The notes: generated from the sequence alone by a model not told the origin. A stretch of DNA of 64,000 bases from CAYWWM01 sp965198025 (GCA_965198025.1 OZ240237.1:1736001-1800000), one strand, 5' to 3'. Positions 1 to 9,340 are shown, numbered from the stretch's first letter. Numbers and translations: made by a program.

Positions 1-586
1 CGGCATCGACGTCTGCCCCGCGAGCGATGAGCATCCGCACGATTTCCGGACGCTTCTGCGCTGCAGCCCACATCAGCGCCGTCTGCCCGCGGCGGGTCGC
101 TCTGTTAACATCCGCACCGTGTTCCAGCAGCGCTCGCACCGCATCCGCATTGCCCGTCCGTGCGCAGACCATGAGCGGTGTCGCCCCGCTCCACCGAGCA
201 GCGTTCGGATCGGCCCCCCCCTCCAGCAGCTTCTCTGCCATGGTGTGGCTCCGATTGGTGCAGGCCAGGGAAAGAGGTGTGACACCATAATCGTTCGCCA
301 GATTTGGATCGGCGCCCGAGCGGATCAGAAGGTCCGCCATTCTCAGGTCGTCCCAGCGGGCCGCCCACGCCAGCGCCGTCGTTCCGTCCAGCTGAGCTGC
401 ATTCACATCCACATGCTGTTCCAACAGAGCCAGCGCAGTCGCCCAGTCGCGACTCTTGACTGCCTCCGCCAGCCGCAAATCGCCGGGGGGAGACGAAAAG
501 CTCATCGCCGAAAAGATGATCGAAAACGCGGCCGACAGAAGGAAATTCTTTGCCCCGCCGTTGGAACGCATCGTGCTGTGGTCCAT
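1..586 (-). CDS. Ankyrin-repeat protein, exported (C-terminus beyond window)
   Basis: The reverse strand is open from an ATG at 586 to the window edge (195 codons plus one base), so the C-terminus is missing. Residues about 15-30 form a hydrophobic signal peptide. After it come successive 33-residue ankyrin units with the usual TPL.LA and GADVN/GADPN motifs (for example GQTALMWAA, ARGADVDA). Ankyrin repeats are protein-binding scaffolds, and no enzymatic domain is visible. The gene starts 41 bp after the stop of the DUF1552 gene on the same strand, so it probably ends the same operon. It is closely similar in layout and wording to the complete 521-residue ankyrin protein at 53848-55413, which sits beside the second DUF1592/DUF1552 pair. 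A purine-rich AGAAAGGGAT precedes the start. Confidence 0.85.
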   Translation of the reverse strand, partial: MDHSTMRSNGGAKNFLLSAAFSIIFSAMSFSSPPGDLRLAEAVKSRDWATALALLEQHVDVNAAQLDGTTALAWAARWDDLRMADLLIRSGADPNLANDYGVTPLSLACTNRSHTMAEKLLEGGADPNAARWSGATPLMVCARTGNADAVRALLEHGADVNRATRRGQTALMWAAAQKRPEIVRMLIARGADVDA

Positions 587-627
587 CCAGATCCCTTTCT
601 GCACCTGCTTTTCAGGCACTGGTTTGT

Positions 628-1965
628 CTAGACGACGGAGAGCAGTTCCAGTTTTCCGGTACTGTCGCCGAAGTGATCCACCGGAACCCCGACCCGGTCG
701 AGCAGCGTCAAAAACAAATTCGTCACCGGCGGGCTGTTCGGATACATGAGGTGCCGTCCACCCTTGAGGCCTTCGGCACCGCCCGCCACCAGCAGCGGCA
801 GGTTGGTTGGGTTATGCCGGCTGCCATCGCTCAAGCTGCTCCCGTACAGGATGATGGAACGATCCAGCAGCGAGCCGTCGCCATCCGGGGTGGTGTGCAG
901 CTTTTCCAGAAAATACGCAAACAGCTTCGTATGATAGAGGTCGATCTGGGCAACTTTCGCAACCATAGCCGGATTGTTGTCGTGGTGCGACAAGGCATGG
1001 TGCCCTTCCTCCATGCCGATCTCCCGATACGCTCGCTCGCTCTTTTCCCGAGCCATCAGGAACGTACTCACGCGAGTCAGATCGGCCTGGAAGGCCAACA
1101 CCTGCAAATCGGCCATGAGCTGGGCGTGCTCGTCGTAGGTGGCCGGGACGCCCGCGGGCCGGTCCATCACCAGAATATCCCGGGACGAGTTCTCCTCCGC
1201 ATTCCGGATGCGGTGCTCCACATCGCGGATGCCATCGAGGTACTGTGAGAGCTTTCCTCGGTCGCCGGGTCCGAGCCCGCCGAGCAACCGTCTGAGTTCC
1301 TCGGTCACCGAATCCAGGATGCTGCGGTCCTGCTGAATGCGTCGGCGACGCTCGGCAGGGTCCGTGCTCTCATCTGCCCCAAAGAGCCGTTCGAACACTT
1401 TGCGCGGATCATTTTCGACCGGCAGCGGCGTCGTGGCGTTGCGCCAGGACATCGTATTGAGGTAGGCATCCGTATCGGCGGCATCAGCCCCAGCGCCCTG
1501 TTCGCCCAAATCCAAAGTCACTTCGAGCGAGGCCAGTTGCGTATCCTTGCCCAGCTCTTTGGCGGCAATCTGGTCCAGCGAAATGCCGGCCTGGGCCGGC
1601 GGCTTCGGGTAAACACCCGTCAGAAAGGCGCCACTCGCGCTGGCGTGCGGGCCAGCGGGGCGCTCCCCTTTGGGGGGAACAGCAGCATGGTTGGCGAGTC
1701 CGCTCACCAAGAGAATCTGGTCTCGAAAAGGCGCGACGGGCTTCAGCGTCGAAGGGATTTCGAAATTGGCCCCTTCCCCTGTAGGCGTCCAGTGTTCCAT
1801 AATGATGCCGTTCGGGACATAGACAACGGAAAGCCGGGATGGCCGGGCCGTCGTAGCCTGCGGGCCGGCGAATGCAGGCGTCATCGAATCCAGCAGCGGC
1901 AGCGCCAATGTCGTTCCAATTCCGCGCAGAAACGTGCGACGGGGAATTGCCTTCTTGAAAATCAT
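628..1965 (-). CDS. DUF1552 family Tat-exported protein
   Basis: This 445-residue protein opens with a twin-arginine signal (PRRTFLRGIG then a hydrophobic stretch, cleavage near AFA). The body matches DUF1552 in length and wording (VVYVPNGIIMEHW, ILLVSGLANHA, LYGSSLSDGSRHN). DUF1552 proteins are almost always encoded next to a DUF1592/DUF1587 cytochrome c-like protein in Planctomycetota and Acidobacteriota; their biochemical role is unknown, although sequence resemblance to sulfatase-like DUF1501 proteins suggests a periplasmic hydrolase or assembly partner. The start has a strong GGAGGAGG ribosome-binding site and lies 16 bp after the DUF1592 stop, so the two are co-transcribed. A paralogue is at 57957-59306. 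Confidence 0.88.
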   Translation of the reverse strand: MIFKKAIPRRTFLRGIGTTLALPLLDSMTPAFAGPQATTARPSRLSVVYVPNGIIMEHWTPTGEGANFEIPSTLKPVAPFRDQILLVSGLANHAAVPPKGERPAGPHASASGAFLTGVYPKPPAQAGISLDQIAAKELGKDTQLASLEVTLDLGEQGAGADAADTDAYLNTMSWRNATTPLPVENDPRKVFERLFGADESTDPAERRRRIQQDRSILDSVTEELRRLLGGLGPGDRGKLSQYLDGIRDVEHRIRNAEENSSRDILVMDRPAGVPATYDEHAQLMADLQVLAFQADLTRVSTFLMAREKSERAYREIGMEEGHHALSHHDNNPAMVAKVAQIDLYHTKLFAYFLEKLHTTPDGDGSLLDRSIILYGSSLSDGSRHNPTNLPLLVAGGAEGLKGGRHLMYPNSPPVTNLFLTLLDRVGVPVDHFGDSTGKLELLSVV

Positions 1966-1981
1966 CTTGGGACCTCCTCCT

Positions 1982-4408
1982 CTATGGCGTCCTCCTCATC
2001 TGGAATGGCGTGCTTTCAACTATGCCTTCAATCAGGGACGACCACCGGTAGCCCTCCGGGGCGGCATCTCGCACGATCTTTCGGACAACCGGCTGGTCGT
2101 AATGTTCAAGTCCTCGGCCCAGGGCATACAGCAGAAGTTTTTCGGTAACTGTAATGACGAACTGCTCCCGTCGGCTCAAGAGGATCTCACGAAGTTCTGC
2201 CGGACCCCGGAACTCGGTGCCGTCAGGAAGTTGGCCCGACGAATCGATAGGCGTCCCCCCCACGGAAGTCCGCCATTTGCCCAGCGCATCGAAGTTTTCG
2301 AGCGCAAAACCGAGCGGGTCCATGTAGCTATGACAAGCCGCGCAGACGGGATTCGCGCGGTGCTGCTCCAACCGCTGGCGCATGGTCAGCACCTGCCCTT
2401 CCTCGCCGTCCTCCTCCCCGAGCGACGGCACGTTGGGCGGCGGCGGGGGAGGCGGCGCCCCCATGATATTGTCGAGCAGCCACTTGCCCCGGATCGTCGG
2501 CGCCGTCCGATTGGAGTACGACGTCACCGTAAGCACGCTTCCCTGACCGAGCAACCCTCTGCGCTCCTCATTCTGTAAATCCACGCGGCGAAAATGACTC
2601 CCGAAAACATCCGGAATCCCGTAGTGCTGGGCCAGACGCTCGTTCAGGAACGTATAGTCGGCGTCCAGCAGGTCCAACAGGCTGCGGTCCTCCCGCAGCG
2701 TGCTCTCAAAGAACAGTTCTGACTCTTCCCGCAGAGCCTGCCGCAGATTGTCATCGAAATCGGGAAAGACTTTCGGGTCCGGAGAAATATCTTGCAGGTT
2801 TCGCAGGGAGAGCCACTGCCCGGCGAAATTTTCTACCAGCATCCGGGAGCGCACGTCGTCCAGCATTCGCTTCACTTGTTGCTTCAGCACAGTGGGATCT
2901 TTGAGTTTGCCATGTTCGGCCAGCGTAAGAAGTTCGTCGTCCGGGATGCTGCTCCACAGGAAAAACGCCAGACGCGATGCTAGCTCGAGATCGCTGATGT
3001 GATAGGGCCTGTCCGGCACCGCGTCTGGTGGGTCGCGTTCGATCCGGAACAGGAACTCCGGTGAAACCAATATTCGTTGTAGTGCGCCTCGAATGCCGAC
3101 TTCGAATCCCCCGTCCCTACGTCCCGCATTGTAGAAACCAAGCAGAACCTGAAGGTCCGCTTCGGTCACCGGCCGGCGATACGCCCGGCGCGCCAGCTTG
3201 GACAGAATCTCTCGGGCGCAGGCTTCCTCGTCCCCGGCACCATTAGGAGTGCACACCAGAATCTTGGCGCGGCTAGCCGTTTCCCCCACTCCTGTCGCGT
3301 CGTAGGGTCCACGGATCGAGACCTGGTCGACGGCCGGTGGGCCGCCCTTGTAGCCGCTGGCTGTGAGTTCATCACGCAACTGGCGCGGCATGACTTTCCC
3401 TTCGGGTTCGAAGATTTCATGCAGGAAAGCCACCTGCACCAGGCGTGTCCCTGCCTTCGACGGGAAGCGCACTTCCAAGTCCTCATCAACGGTGAGTTCG
3501 TATCGCTCCTGTTCGGGATCGCCCCGGTAGTCGGGAAGAATAAAGGAATACAAGGGGCCCGACACGCCCCTGTGCTCTCCCCCCACCGGGAACAGCTTGA
3601 TTCGCGCGCCGTCTAGACGAACATCGAGTTGATGCGGCTCTGCCAGCCCGATGATGTAATTATCCTTGTTTCGCTGCAGCCGGATCGTCAGAATATATTC
3701 GCCGTCGAGCGGAAAATGATGCCGGACCGCGATTCCCCCTCGCGATCCGAGCGGGAGGTCTTCGCTCATGCGGCCGGTCTGCACGAGATCGCGCGACACA
3801 TCGTAAGTCTCCGTGAACGGACTCACGTTCGGATCTCCCAGCGCTAGGCGGGTAATTCTGCGCGCCGCGAACATATACCGCTCCACCAACAGCGGCGATA
3901 CCGAAAGCATTTCGGCGATGTTGTCGAAGCCGTGGCCCGCATCGTCGGCGGGCAGCAGTGTTACCCCGTCGATTTCCACGGCCAGCAAATCACGGATGGC
4001 GTTGGCGTATTCCACCCGGTTCAGCCGGTGGACGGCGGGCCGGCCCGGATTCGGGTCAGCGGCTGCGGCGCGGTCGAGCTCCACTTCAATATAGGTGGCA
4101 AGCGAGTCGTAGGACGCTGCATCAGGCCGCGGCATCCCCGCCGGCGGCATCGATGCCGTCCGCAGTTTCCTCACTACTTTTTCCCATATGGGTGCTGCCG
4201 CTCTGACGTCCTCGATGTCCACTCGGTCGAGCATCAGCCCCGCCGTTTGGAGCCTTTCGTTGTGGCAGGTAACGCAGTAGCGATTGAGAAGCGCACGCTG
4301 CGGCGAGGCGGCGGATTGAGCTGTGCTCGAAGCCAATTGCCCCGTGGCCCCCAGGGAGGCAGAGGCCAAGAAAAGGATTCCGCAGCCCGTCAGTATCGTC
4401 CGTAACAT
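1982..4408 (-). CDS. DUF1592/DUF1588/DUF1587/DUF1585 cytochrome c-like exported protein
   Basis: This 808-residue exported protein has an N-terminal signal peptide (about 1-23). A heme-binding CxxCH follows at residues 45-49 (RYCVTCHNE), in the planctomycete-type cytochrome c (PSCyt1-like) setting. The remainder matches the DUF1587, DUF1595, DUF1592, DUF1588 and DUF1585 order of this family: HRLNRVEYANAIRDLL near 130, FAGQWLSLRNL mid-protein, a Pro run (APPPPPPPNVPSL) and a second CAACHSYMDPLGF near residue 687. The family is thought to act in periplasmic redox or polymer breakdown, but the substrate is not established. It is the first gene of the DUF1592-DUF1552-ankyrin operon. It is intact, unlike its paralogue at 55524-57960. 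Confidence 0.88.
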   Translation of the reverse strand: MLRTILTGCGILFLASASLGATGQLASSTAQSAASPQRALLNRYCVTCHNERLQTAGLMLDRVDIEDVRAAAPIWEKVVRKLRTASMPPAGMPRPDAASYDSLATYIEVELDRAAAADPNPGRPAVHRLNRVEYANAIRDLLAVEIDGVTLLPADDAGHGFDNIAEMLSVSPLLVERYMFAARRITRLALGDPNVSPFTETYDVSRDLVQTGRMSEDLPLGSRGGIAVRHHFPLDGEYILTIRLQRNKDNYIIGLAEPHQLDVRLDGARIKLFPVGGEHRGVSGPLYSFILPDYRGDPEQERYELTVDEDLEVRFPSKAGTRLVQVAFLHEIFEPEGKVMPRQLRDELTASGYKGGPPAVDQVSIRGPYDATGVGETASRAKILVCTPNGAGDEEACAREILSKLARRAYRRPVTEADLQVLLGFYNAGRRDGGFEVGIRGALQRILVSPEFLFRIERDPPDAVPDRPYHISDLELASRLAFFLWSSIPDDELLTLAEHGKLKDPTVLKQQVKRMLDDVRSRMLVENFAGQWLSLRNLQDISPDPKVFPDFDDNLRQALREESELFFESTLREDRSLLDLLDADYTFLNERLAQHYGIPDVFGSHFRRVDLQNEERRGLLGQGSVLTVTSYSNRTAPTIRGKWLLDNIMGAPPPPPPPNVPSLGEEDGEEGQVLTMRQRLEQHRANPVCAACHSYMDPLGFALENFDALGKWRTSVGGTPIDSSGQLPDGTEFRGPAELREILLSRREQFVITVTEKLLLYALGRGLEHYDQPVVRKIVRDAAPEGYRWSSLIEGIVESTPFQMRRTP

Positions 4409-4740
4409 CGTAGTGGCTACCTTCCCTTGCTAACCGCGAGCAAGTGCGCTGCAGACAGGAGTAAGAGCGTAGGGAAGCAGCATCCCCGTGCTTGCCAATT
4501 TACTGATGCGCCAACCGATCAGCATTTTATCATAGCCCAGCACCCGGTATTCGGAACTAGTGTGCCAAGCCACCGGATTTGATTCAGAACTCTCTGACAA
4601 TCCAAACTATACTCCCTTGTGAGTTATCCAGTGCAATATTTCCCTTCGCTAAGTCCCCCTCCTGGGAAGCGTGGACAACTGGTTTGCCTGACCAACGGCG
4701 GAGCCAGCCGGATTCGTAAGGCGTTGGGATCAGATCATCT
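4409..4740. other. Intergenic region upstream of the DUF1592 operon
   Basis: These 332 bp separate the start of the minus-strand DUF1592 gene from the stop of the upstream minus-strand gene. No convincing reading frame is present; the 70-codon minus frame at 4584-4796 overlaps the neighbour's 3' end and has no ribosome-binding site. The stretch presumably carries the operon promoter, but I could not pick a clear -35/-10 pair. Confidence 0.5.
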
Positions 4741-5742
4741 CTAGTCTTTCCAGTAAAAGGAATAAGGGTCTTCTTCAGGAACCGCTTTCGCCTCAATTTT
4801 CAACACAAGGTCTCTGTCAACTTTGAGGACATGCTCGGGAGCCTCACGGTTTTCCTTCCAGATCATCATTTTGAAGTCCCCACCCGGCAGTCTAAAGCGC
4901 ACCACTCCCCCTTCGTCAGTGGCGGCCCGGTGCGGACCCAGCCTGACTTGAGCATTAGGGATGGGTGCACCCGTTTCCTTTGCGACGATCTCGATTGCGA
5001 CGAGGTGTTCCGGTGAATTCATGGTCACGAAGCTGAAGGAGGCCGGACTCGGCTTGCCGTGCGGGAGACTGCGTTCCGGAGCAACCATTCGGACCGACCA
5101 GCGAAAATGTCCCACTACAGCCGGGGCCGAGACTTCGACTGTAGTCCAGTACAGCCCGTGCGTTCCCTGCCAGGGAGTTTCGCCCAGTACGGCTTGCGCA
5201 ACGACGGCTCCGTCCGCGTTGAGAACCTCGATGGTCTCCCCCGAAAGCGGGCACCCGGCTGTGCATCTGGCGCCGGCCTTGAATCGGAATCTGGCGCCGA
5301 TCGCCACCGGCGTCGGGTTGTGCCAGACCGCAAGGCTCGCGGAGTGCTGCTTGGTCGCAAATCCGATGGCCAGCGACGCCGCCCCGTGACGAATGTTGCC
5401 GGTCACATGTTCCGGCAAGATGAACGTCCAGGCGAAGGAACCAATCTTCGTGGGGGCCGTGACCGTAATCTCAGCAGAGTCTCGCAAGTCGACCGGGCCG
5501 TGGCGCGGATCATACGCCTCCGATTCCGGTGTCATGCGGACGATGCTTGGCAGTTCTCCTCGGGCCACAATCTCGCCGGCCTCGTCGGTAACATAGAAGG
5601 GAGAGCCGGCAAGATCACAGCCGGAAGCAGTCTCCACGGCAATCGTGAAAGTGAACGGGGCGCCGCAGTCCACCGTCTCGGGGAAAGGCTGCTTCAGATC
5701 GAGCCGGATCGGGAAAACGGGCGCTTCATCAGCCATCGTCAT
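4741..5742 (-). CDS. Hypothetical protein with Ig-like/beta-sandwich domains
   Basis: This 333-residue protein has no enzyme motif that I recognise. It is rich in alternating hydrophobic beta-strand patterns. Residues about 15-110 and 115-225 look like two Ig-like or transthyretin-like sandwiches. Residues 245-320 look like a carboxypeptidase-regulatory type beta domain (VAIEIVAKETGAPIPNAQV, then TDEGGVVRFRLPGG). No signal peptide is obvious, and the start (ATG 5742, or ATG 5736) lacks a strong ribosome-binding site. It lies 86 bp downstream of the FAD oxidoreductase on the same strand and may be co-transcribed with it, perhaps as an accessory subunit. Function is unknown. Confidence 0.7.
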   Translation of the reverse strand: MTMADEAPVFPIRLDLKQPFPETVDCGAPFTFTIAVETASGCDLAGSPFYVTDEAGEIVARGELPSIVRMTPESEAYDPRHGPVDLRDSAEITVTAPTKIGSFAWTFILPEHVTGNIRHGAASLAIGFATKQHSASLAVWHNPTPVAIGARFRFKAGARCTAGCPLSGETIEVLNADGAVVAQAVLGETPWQGTHGLYWTTVEVSAPAVVGHFRWSVRMVAPERSLPHGKPSPASFSFVTMNSPEHLVAIEIVAKETGAPIPNAQVRLGPHRAATDEGGVVRFRLPGGDFKMMIWKENREAPEHVLKVDRDLVLKIEAKAVPEEDPYSFYWKD

Positions 5743-5828
5743 ATCGGATTCGATTGGGAGATCTCGGCACCTGCCGGAAAGATCCGAGCCGGGCCTCTTT
5801 GCAGGTCTTTCCCGATCCAGCTAGTCGT

Positions 5829-7556
5829 TTACTGCCGTGGCGTTTTGGAGGCGGCGCGCACGCATTCCATGCCGGCCACGCGGCCGGTTGTGATGCAGCG
5901 GCCCAGGCCATGCTGCTTGATCCCACCCGCGGATTCACCGGCACAATAGAGACCTGGGATCTCGCGTCCTGTTAAGTCGACGACTTGGCAGTTGGAGTTC
6001 ACCCGGAGCCCGGTATAGGAATCATGGAGAGCAGGCGTGGACCACGCCGCATAGAAGGGCGGCGTCTGGATCTTGTACGGAAGATCCGTTCGCCCAAATT
6101 CTTCATCGGTCCCGGTATCGACGAAAGAATTGAAGCGCTCCACGGTCTCGCGCAGGACGTCACCGGGCATCGGACGCAGCTGATAGAAGTTGCGGATGAG
6201 CTGGCCAGCCAGTTCCTCCAGCGTCTCGCCGCTGAAGAAATAGCCCCCGGCGCGGTCGACATCGGGATAGCCGGTCCCGTAGCCTTTTCGCTCGACGGCA
6301 TCCTGGTCGAATATCGCCCACACTGGGCCGCCGCCCAGCAGCTTACCGGGAACCCCCGTGGGTTGCAAGGCATGGGCGAAATAGCCGTCCTGACTGTTGT
6401 CGGTTTCATCCCAGAACCGGCGGCCGTTCTCTTTGACCAGGATGCAATCCGGCCAGCTCGCTACCAGTCCTGACGCGCGATGCCGGAAGAAGGTCGCACT
6501 CTCGGGTGTCTGGGCGCCTCGGACATAATTGTCGCGCACGCCCCAGCGCCCCTTGTTAGCCCTCACGCCGGTCCCCGATTGAGTCTCATTGCCCGCGGAA
6601 CCGAGGGCAGCCCCGATCTTCATGGCGGCAATGGAGGGGGCGGCATTGGCCGGGGCAGTGTTCTGGCCGTGCCATTGATACTCCTCGGTCAGCCGCGGGT
6701 CGAACATGGTCCGAAACGCCACATTATGGCCATGCCCGCCGCTGCAGATGATGACGCCCATGCGCGCGCGAAGGTTCAAGGCGCGGCGCGTCGGTTGGAA
6801 CCAGCGGTCCACCTCCTCCACGCGCACGCCGGTGATGCGCCCGGCGTAGGGCTGCTCCCGGTAAATGTCAGTGAGAGTGTGCGAGAGCAGGAATTCCACT
6901 CCTTTGTCGCGGGCGCTCAATTCCAGAGGCCGGACGATGCCCGAGCCGTTGCGGCCCTGGTCGTGCGAAACCACACTGACGCGAACAGGCCACTCATGCG
7001 GCCTCACCTGCGTCGGGCTGACGACTCCCGTCTCATATTCAGACGGCACCTCGGTCCCGTGCCGGTCAAAATTGACGCCGTTGGCCTCCAGAAAATCGAA
7101 GGCCGCCACCATCTCGTCGCAATAGCGCCGCACCAGATAGACATCTGTGAAGCGGTGCTCGATCGGATCGGTTAGCCCGGCGAAACGCAGGTCCGGCGAA
7201 TCCTGCTGGCCCGCTTCCTTTTGCAGCCGGTTTCCGCCGCCGAAGGCGATGGCTCCGCCGCTCATGATGGCGATCCCGCCGACGTCGAAGTGATGTTCGA
7301 CGACCAGCACTTCGGCGCCAGTGTCACGCGCCGCAATGCAGGCGGGTAGGCCGGACGCGCCGGCGCCGATGACAATCACATCGGCCTCGGCGTCCCAACG
7401 GATCTCCTCGGCTCGTGCTTCACGAGCGCTAAGGCCGGTCAGCGCTACCGCTCCCCCGACGCCAGCCTTGACAGCACCTCCGAGAAAGCGCCTTCTGCTT
7501 ATCGAAGCGGCCGATTCGTCGCTGCGCGCAATCTTGGCTGTTTTCTTGTCGCCCAT
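5829..7556 (-). CDS. Tat-exported FAD-dependent oxidoreductase (fumarate reductase/3-ketosteroid dehydrogenase flavoprotein family)
   Basis: A 575-residue flavoprotein. The start at 7556 is chosen because a GGGAGGAG ribosome-binding site lies just upstream; an earlier in-frame ATG at 7610 lacks one. A twin-arginine leader (SRRRFLGGAVKAG) ends near AREARA. The Rossmann FAD motif follows at about residue 60 (DVIVIGAGASGLPACIAARD, with an acidic residue ending beta-2). The C-terminal FAD-binding segment reads GLYCAGESAGG and GRCITTGRVAG, typical of the FAD_binding_2 family, which includes fumarate reductase, urocanate reductase and 3-oxosteroid 1-dehydrogenase. The substrate cannot be told from sequence alone. 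Export implies a periplasmic dehydrogenase or reductase fed by a respiratory electron carrier. The hypothetical gene at 4741-5742 follows on the same strand. Confidence 0.85.
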   Translation of the reverse strand: MGDKKTAKIARSDESAASISRRRFLGGAVKAGVGGAVALTGLSAREARAEEIRWDAEADVIVIGAGASGLPACIAARDTGAEVLVVEHHFDVGGIAIMSGGAIAFGGGNRLQKEAGQQDSPDLRFAGLTDPIEHRFTDVYLVRRYCDEMVAAFDFLEANGVNFDRHGTEVPSEYETGVVSPTQVRPHEWPVRVSVVSHDQGRNGSGIVRPLELSARDKGVEFLLSHTLTDIYREQPYAGRITGVRVEEVDRWFQPTRRALNLRARMGVIICSGGHGHNVAFRTMFDPRLTEEYQWHGQNTAPANAAPSIAAMKIGAALGSAGNETQSGTGVRANKGRWGVRDNYVRGAQTPESATFFRHRASGLVASWPDCILVKENGRRFWDETDNSQDGYFAHALQPTGVPGKLLGGGPVWAIFDQDAVERKGYGTGYPDVDRAGGYFFSGETLEELAGQLIRNFYQLRPMPGDVLRETVERFNSFVDTGTDEEFGRTDLPYKIQTPPFYAAWSTPALHDSYTGLRVNSNCQVVDLTGREIPGLYCAGESAGGIKQHGLGRCITTGRVAGMECVRAASKTPRQ

Positions 7557-7610
7557 CCAAATCTCCTCCCGGTTCCTCGCGGCACTAGTCTGGCCTGTGA
7601 CCCAGGACAT

Positions 7611-7840
7611 GTTTGCTGAATTGCTGGATCCGGAATTTCCAGCAAGGCCTTCCGGCTGCCCCTAATGATACACCCATCAGCCTGCGGTGGAGCACATTTT
7701 GATGCCTGGAAATTGGTATGGAAGCGCGGCGACTATATAGCCAAGAATCAGTACCACCAAGCGGTTTGGGAGGTGACTCCCAGCACCAGAATGGTTTCTC
7801 TACCCTCTGAAGAGTGTTTCTGGAGACTCAGTCGTAGATC
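7611..7840. other. Intergenic region, no gene seen
   Basis: This region lies upstream of the minus-strand FAD oxidoreductase and the start of the decayed kinase copy. No reading frame with a family resemblance is visible on either strand. It probably contains the promoter of the oxidoreductase gene. Confidence 0.4.
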
Positions 7841-7952
7841 CTTGCCCTGCGGTGGAGGCTTTCGATAAGCTAGGTCTGAACTAAGCAGACTTCAGGTTCC
7901 ACCGGCGGGGGCGTAAGACTGTGGCTCTTTCTCCAAGCACGTGGCTGAACCA
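7841..7952 (+). repeat. Diverged direct repeat, copy 1 (kinase leader and 5' end)
   Basis: About 112 bp starting CTTGCCCTGCGG, continuing through CGATAAGCTAG, and ending GTGGCTCTTTCTCC...ACGTGGCTGAAC. The same order of words recurs at 9219-9340 on the same strand, with substitutions and small indels. The two copies bracket the ornithine cyclodeaminase-family gene. Confidence 0.65.
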
Positions 7953-8035
7953 CCATTCCCTAAATCTCTCCCATCGATTCGGAAGGGATAGGCGGAAGTG
8001 CGATGTGCCTGCGACACGCGGCGAAGCAAGAGTAA
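7921..8035 (+). pseudogene. Decayed 5' end of a PknB-type Ser/Thr kinase gene, copy 1
   Basis: A GTG start reads VALSPSTWLN, the same opening as copy 2 at 9308 (VAFSPGTWLN). Acidobacterial Ser/Thr kinases typically begin SLAPGTRLGPYEILAPIGAG. Here the glycine-rich loop has been scrambled by frameshifts, but the nucleotide string GGCGGAAGTGCGATGTGCC-TGCGACACGCGGC still resembles coding for GEVYRARDTR. The rest of the kinase is absent: the OCD-family gene starts at 8090. Identification rests on copy 2 and on the shared leader, so it is less certain than copy 2. Confidence 0.45.
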
Positions 8036-8089
8036 TTCAGGCAGGAATTGCTTCTAATTCACTATCCAAGACTGTGAGCGGAGAAACCT

Positions 8090-9181
8090 ATGGTGTTGCT
8101 GATTCGACCCCATGAAATGGGCGGACTGATTTCGATGAAGGAAGCAATCGAAGCTGTGGAGGAGAGTTTCCTGCAATGGGCACAGTGGCCGGGCATCAAT
8201 GCCCCCCGGCGACGCGTTCATGTTCCTTCCGGGGTGCGGGTGAGTGTCCATCAAGGAGGTGTTCCGGGCTTGGGCTGCACCGGCCTGATGACCCATTGCG
8301 AGCATGTCGCCATCCGAGAGGACGGCACGCAGCAATACCCCTTGCGCGGACGTCCAGTCCAGGTCCTCTACAGCGCCGAGACGGGAGAGCTGTTGGCTTT
8401 GTTGGTCGGAGAGCCCCAGCCGAAGGAGCTACAGCTGAACGGGGTGACCGCCTTGCGCACTGCCGCCACGAGTGCCGTTGGAACCAAGCACCTCGCACGG
8501 CCCGATTCTCGCCGGTTGGGGATACTGGGCTCCGGTGCCCAGGCTCGCTATCATTTGGCGGCCTTCGCTCAGCTTTACTCCCTGAAGTCGGTAAAGGTTT
8601 ACAGTCGCGATCCGGAGAAACGTGCGGCGTTCGCCAGGGAAATGTCCTCCGCGCAACTTGCGGTGCAACCAGTCGAAAGCGCCCGCGATGCAGTTGGGGG
8701 CTCGGACATCGTTCTAGCGGCCACTAATTCGAACACGCCGGTTCTGGACGGATCGTGGCTCGAAGCCGGCGCGCACGTAACCTCGATCGTGGCGAGCAAC
8801 GTGGGTCTCCAGCAAGGTGGCTTTATCCGGGAAAAGCGGCGCGAACTGGACGACGAGACCATCCGGAAAGCCGACCGTATTGTCGTCTGCTCGCGAGAGC
8901 AGGCCCGTCAGGACCAGCAAGCCGACATCTATGACCGCGTTGAGAAAGGCTTGCTTGGCTGGGATCAAGTCTTTGAATTACCGGAAATTTTGTCTGGCAA
9001 GGCGGCGGGGCGCACGGCTCCCCAGCAGATCACACTGTTCAAGAACAACGCAGGACAGGGTATCTGCGATGTTGCACTGGGGGCGCTCCTCTATCGGCGC
9101 GCCACCGAACAGGGGATTGGGCTCGCACTCGACCTGGATGGTGCGGAGTACCGCATGGCGGCCCCCCGGGGGACGAAGTGA
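8090..9181 (+). CDS. Ornithine cyclodeaminase / mu-crystallin family protein
   Basis: A 363-residue protein with the OCD/mu-crystallin fold. The N-terminal half holds the family's substrate-binding region. The Rossmann segment begins at about residue 140 with RRLGILGSGAQARYHL, the NAD(P)-binding glycine motif, followed by VKVYSRDPEKRAAFA. Members are ornithine cyclodeaminases, alanine dehydrogenases, ketimine reductases or tauropine-type enzymes; the exact substrate cannot be assigned. The ATG at 8090 has GGAGAAA upstream. The gene is flanked by two remnants of a kinase gene in the same orientation, suggesting it was inserted into, or duplicated along with, a kinase locus. Confidence 0.85.
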   Translation: MVLLIRPHEMGGLISMKEAIEAVEESFLQWAQWPGINAPRRRVHVPSGVRVSVHQGGVPGLGCTGLMTHCEHVAIREDGTQQYPLRGRPVQVLYSAETGELLALLVGEPQPKELQLNGVTALRTAATSAVGTKHLARPDSRRLGILGSGAQARYHLAAFAQLYSLKSVKVYSRDPEKRAAFAREMSSAQLAVQPVESARDAVGGSDIVLAATNSNTPVLDGSWLEAGAHVTSIVASNVGLQQGGFIREKRRELDDETIRKADRIVVCSREQARQDQQADIYDRVEKGLLGWDQVFELPEILSGKAAGRTAPQQITLFKNNAGQGICDVALGALLYRRATEQGIGLALDLDGAEYRMAAPRGTK

Positions 9182-9218
9182 TCGCCATAACCAAGTCCTC
9201 TGCGAATGTTGCGAAACC

Positions 9219-9340
9219 CCTTGCCCTGCGGCATGGCCTGCCGATAAGCTAGAACGTGAAATGATTCATGGCAGCCTGCAGGTCGTCCGCTGGCGGGAGG
9301 CAAGTCTGTGGCTTTTTCTCCAGGTACGTGGCTGAACGAT
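9219..9340 (+). repeat. Diverged direct repeat, copy 2 (kinase leader and 5' end)
   Basis: Second copy of the repeat at 7841-7952: CTTGCCCTGCGG, CCGATAAGCTAG, then CTGTGGCTTTTTCTCC and ACGTGGCTGAAC. It carries the better preserved kinase 5' end. Confidence 0.65.

Noticed and set aside
4584..4796. 70-codon minus-strand frame upstream of the DUF1592 gene
   Set aside because: Overlaps the 3' end of the adjacent gene, no ribosome-binding site, no family resemblance.
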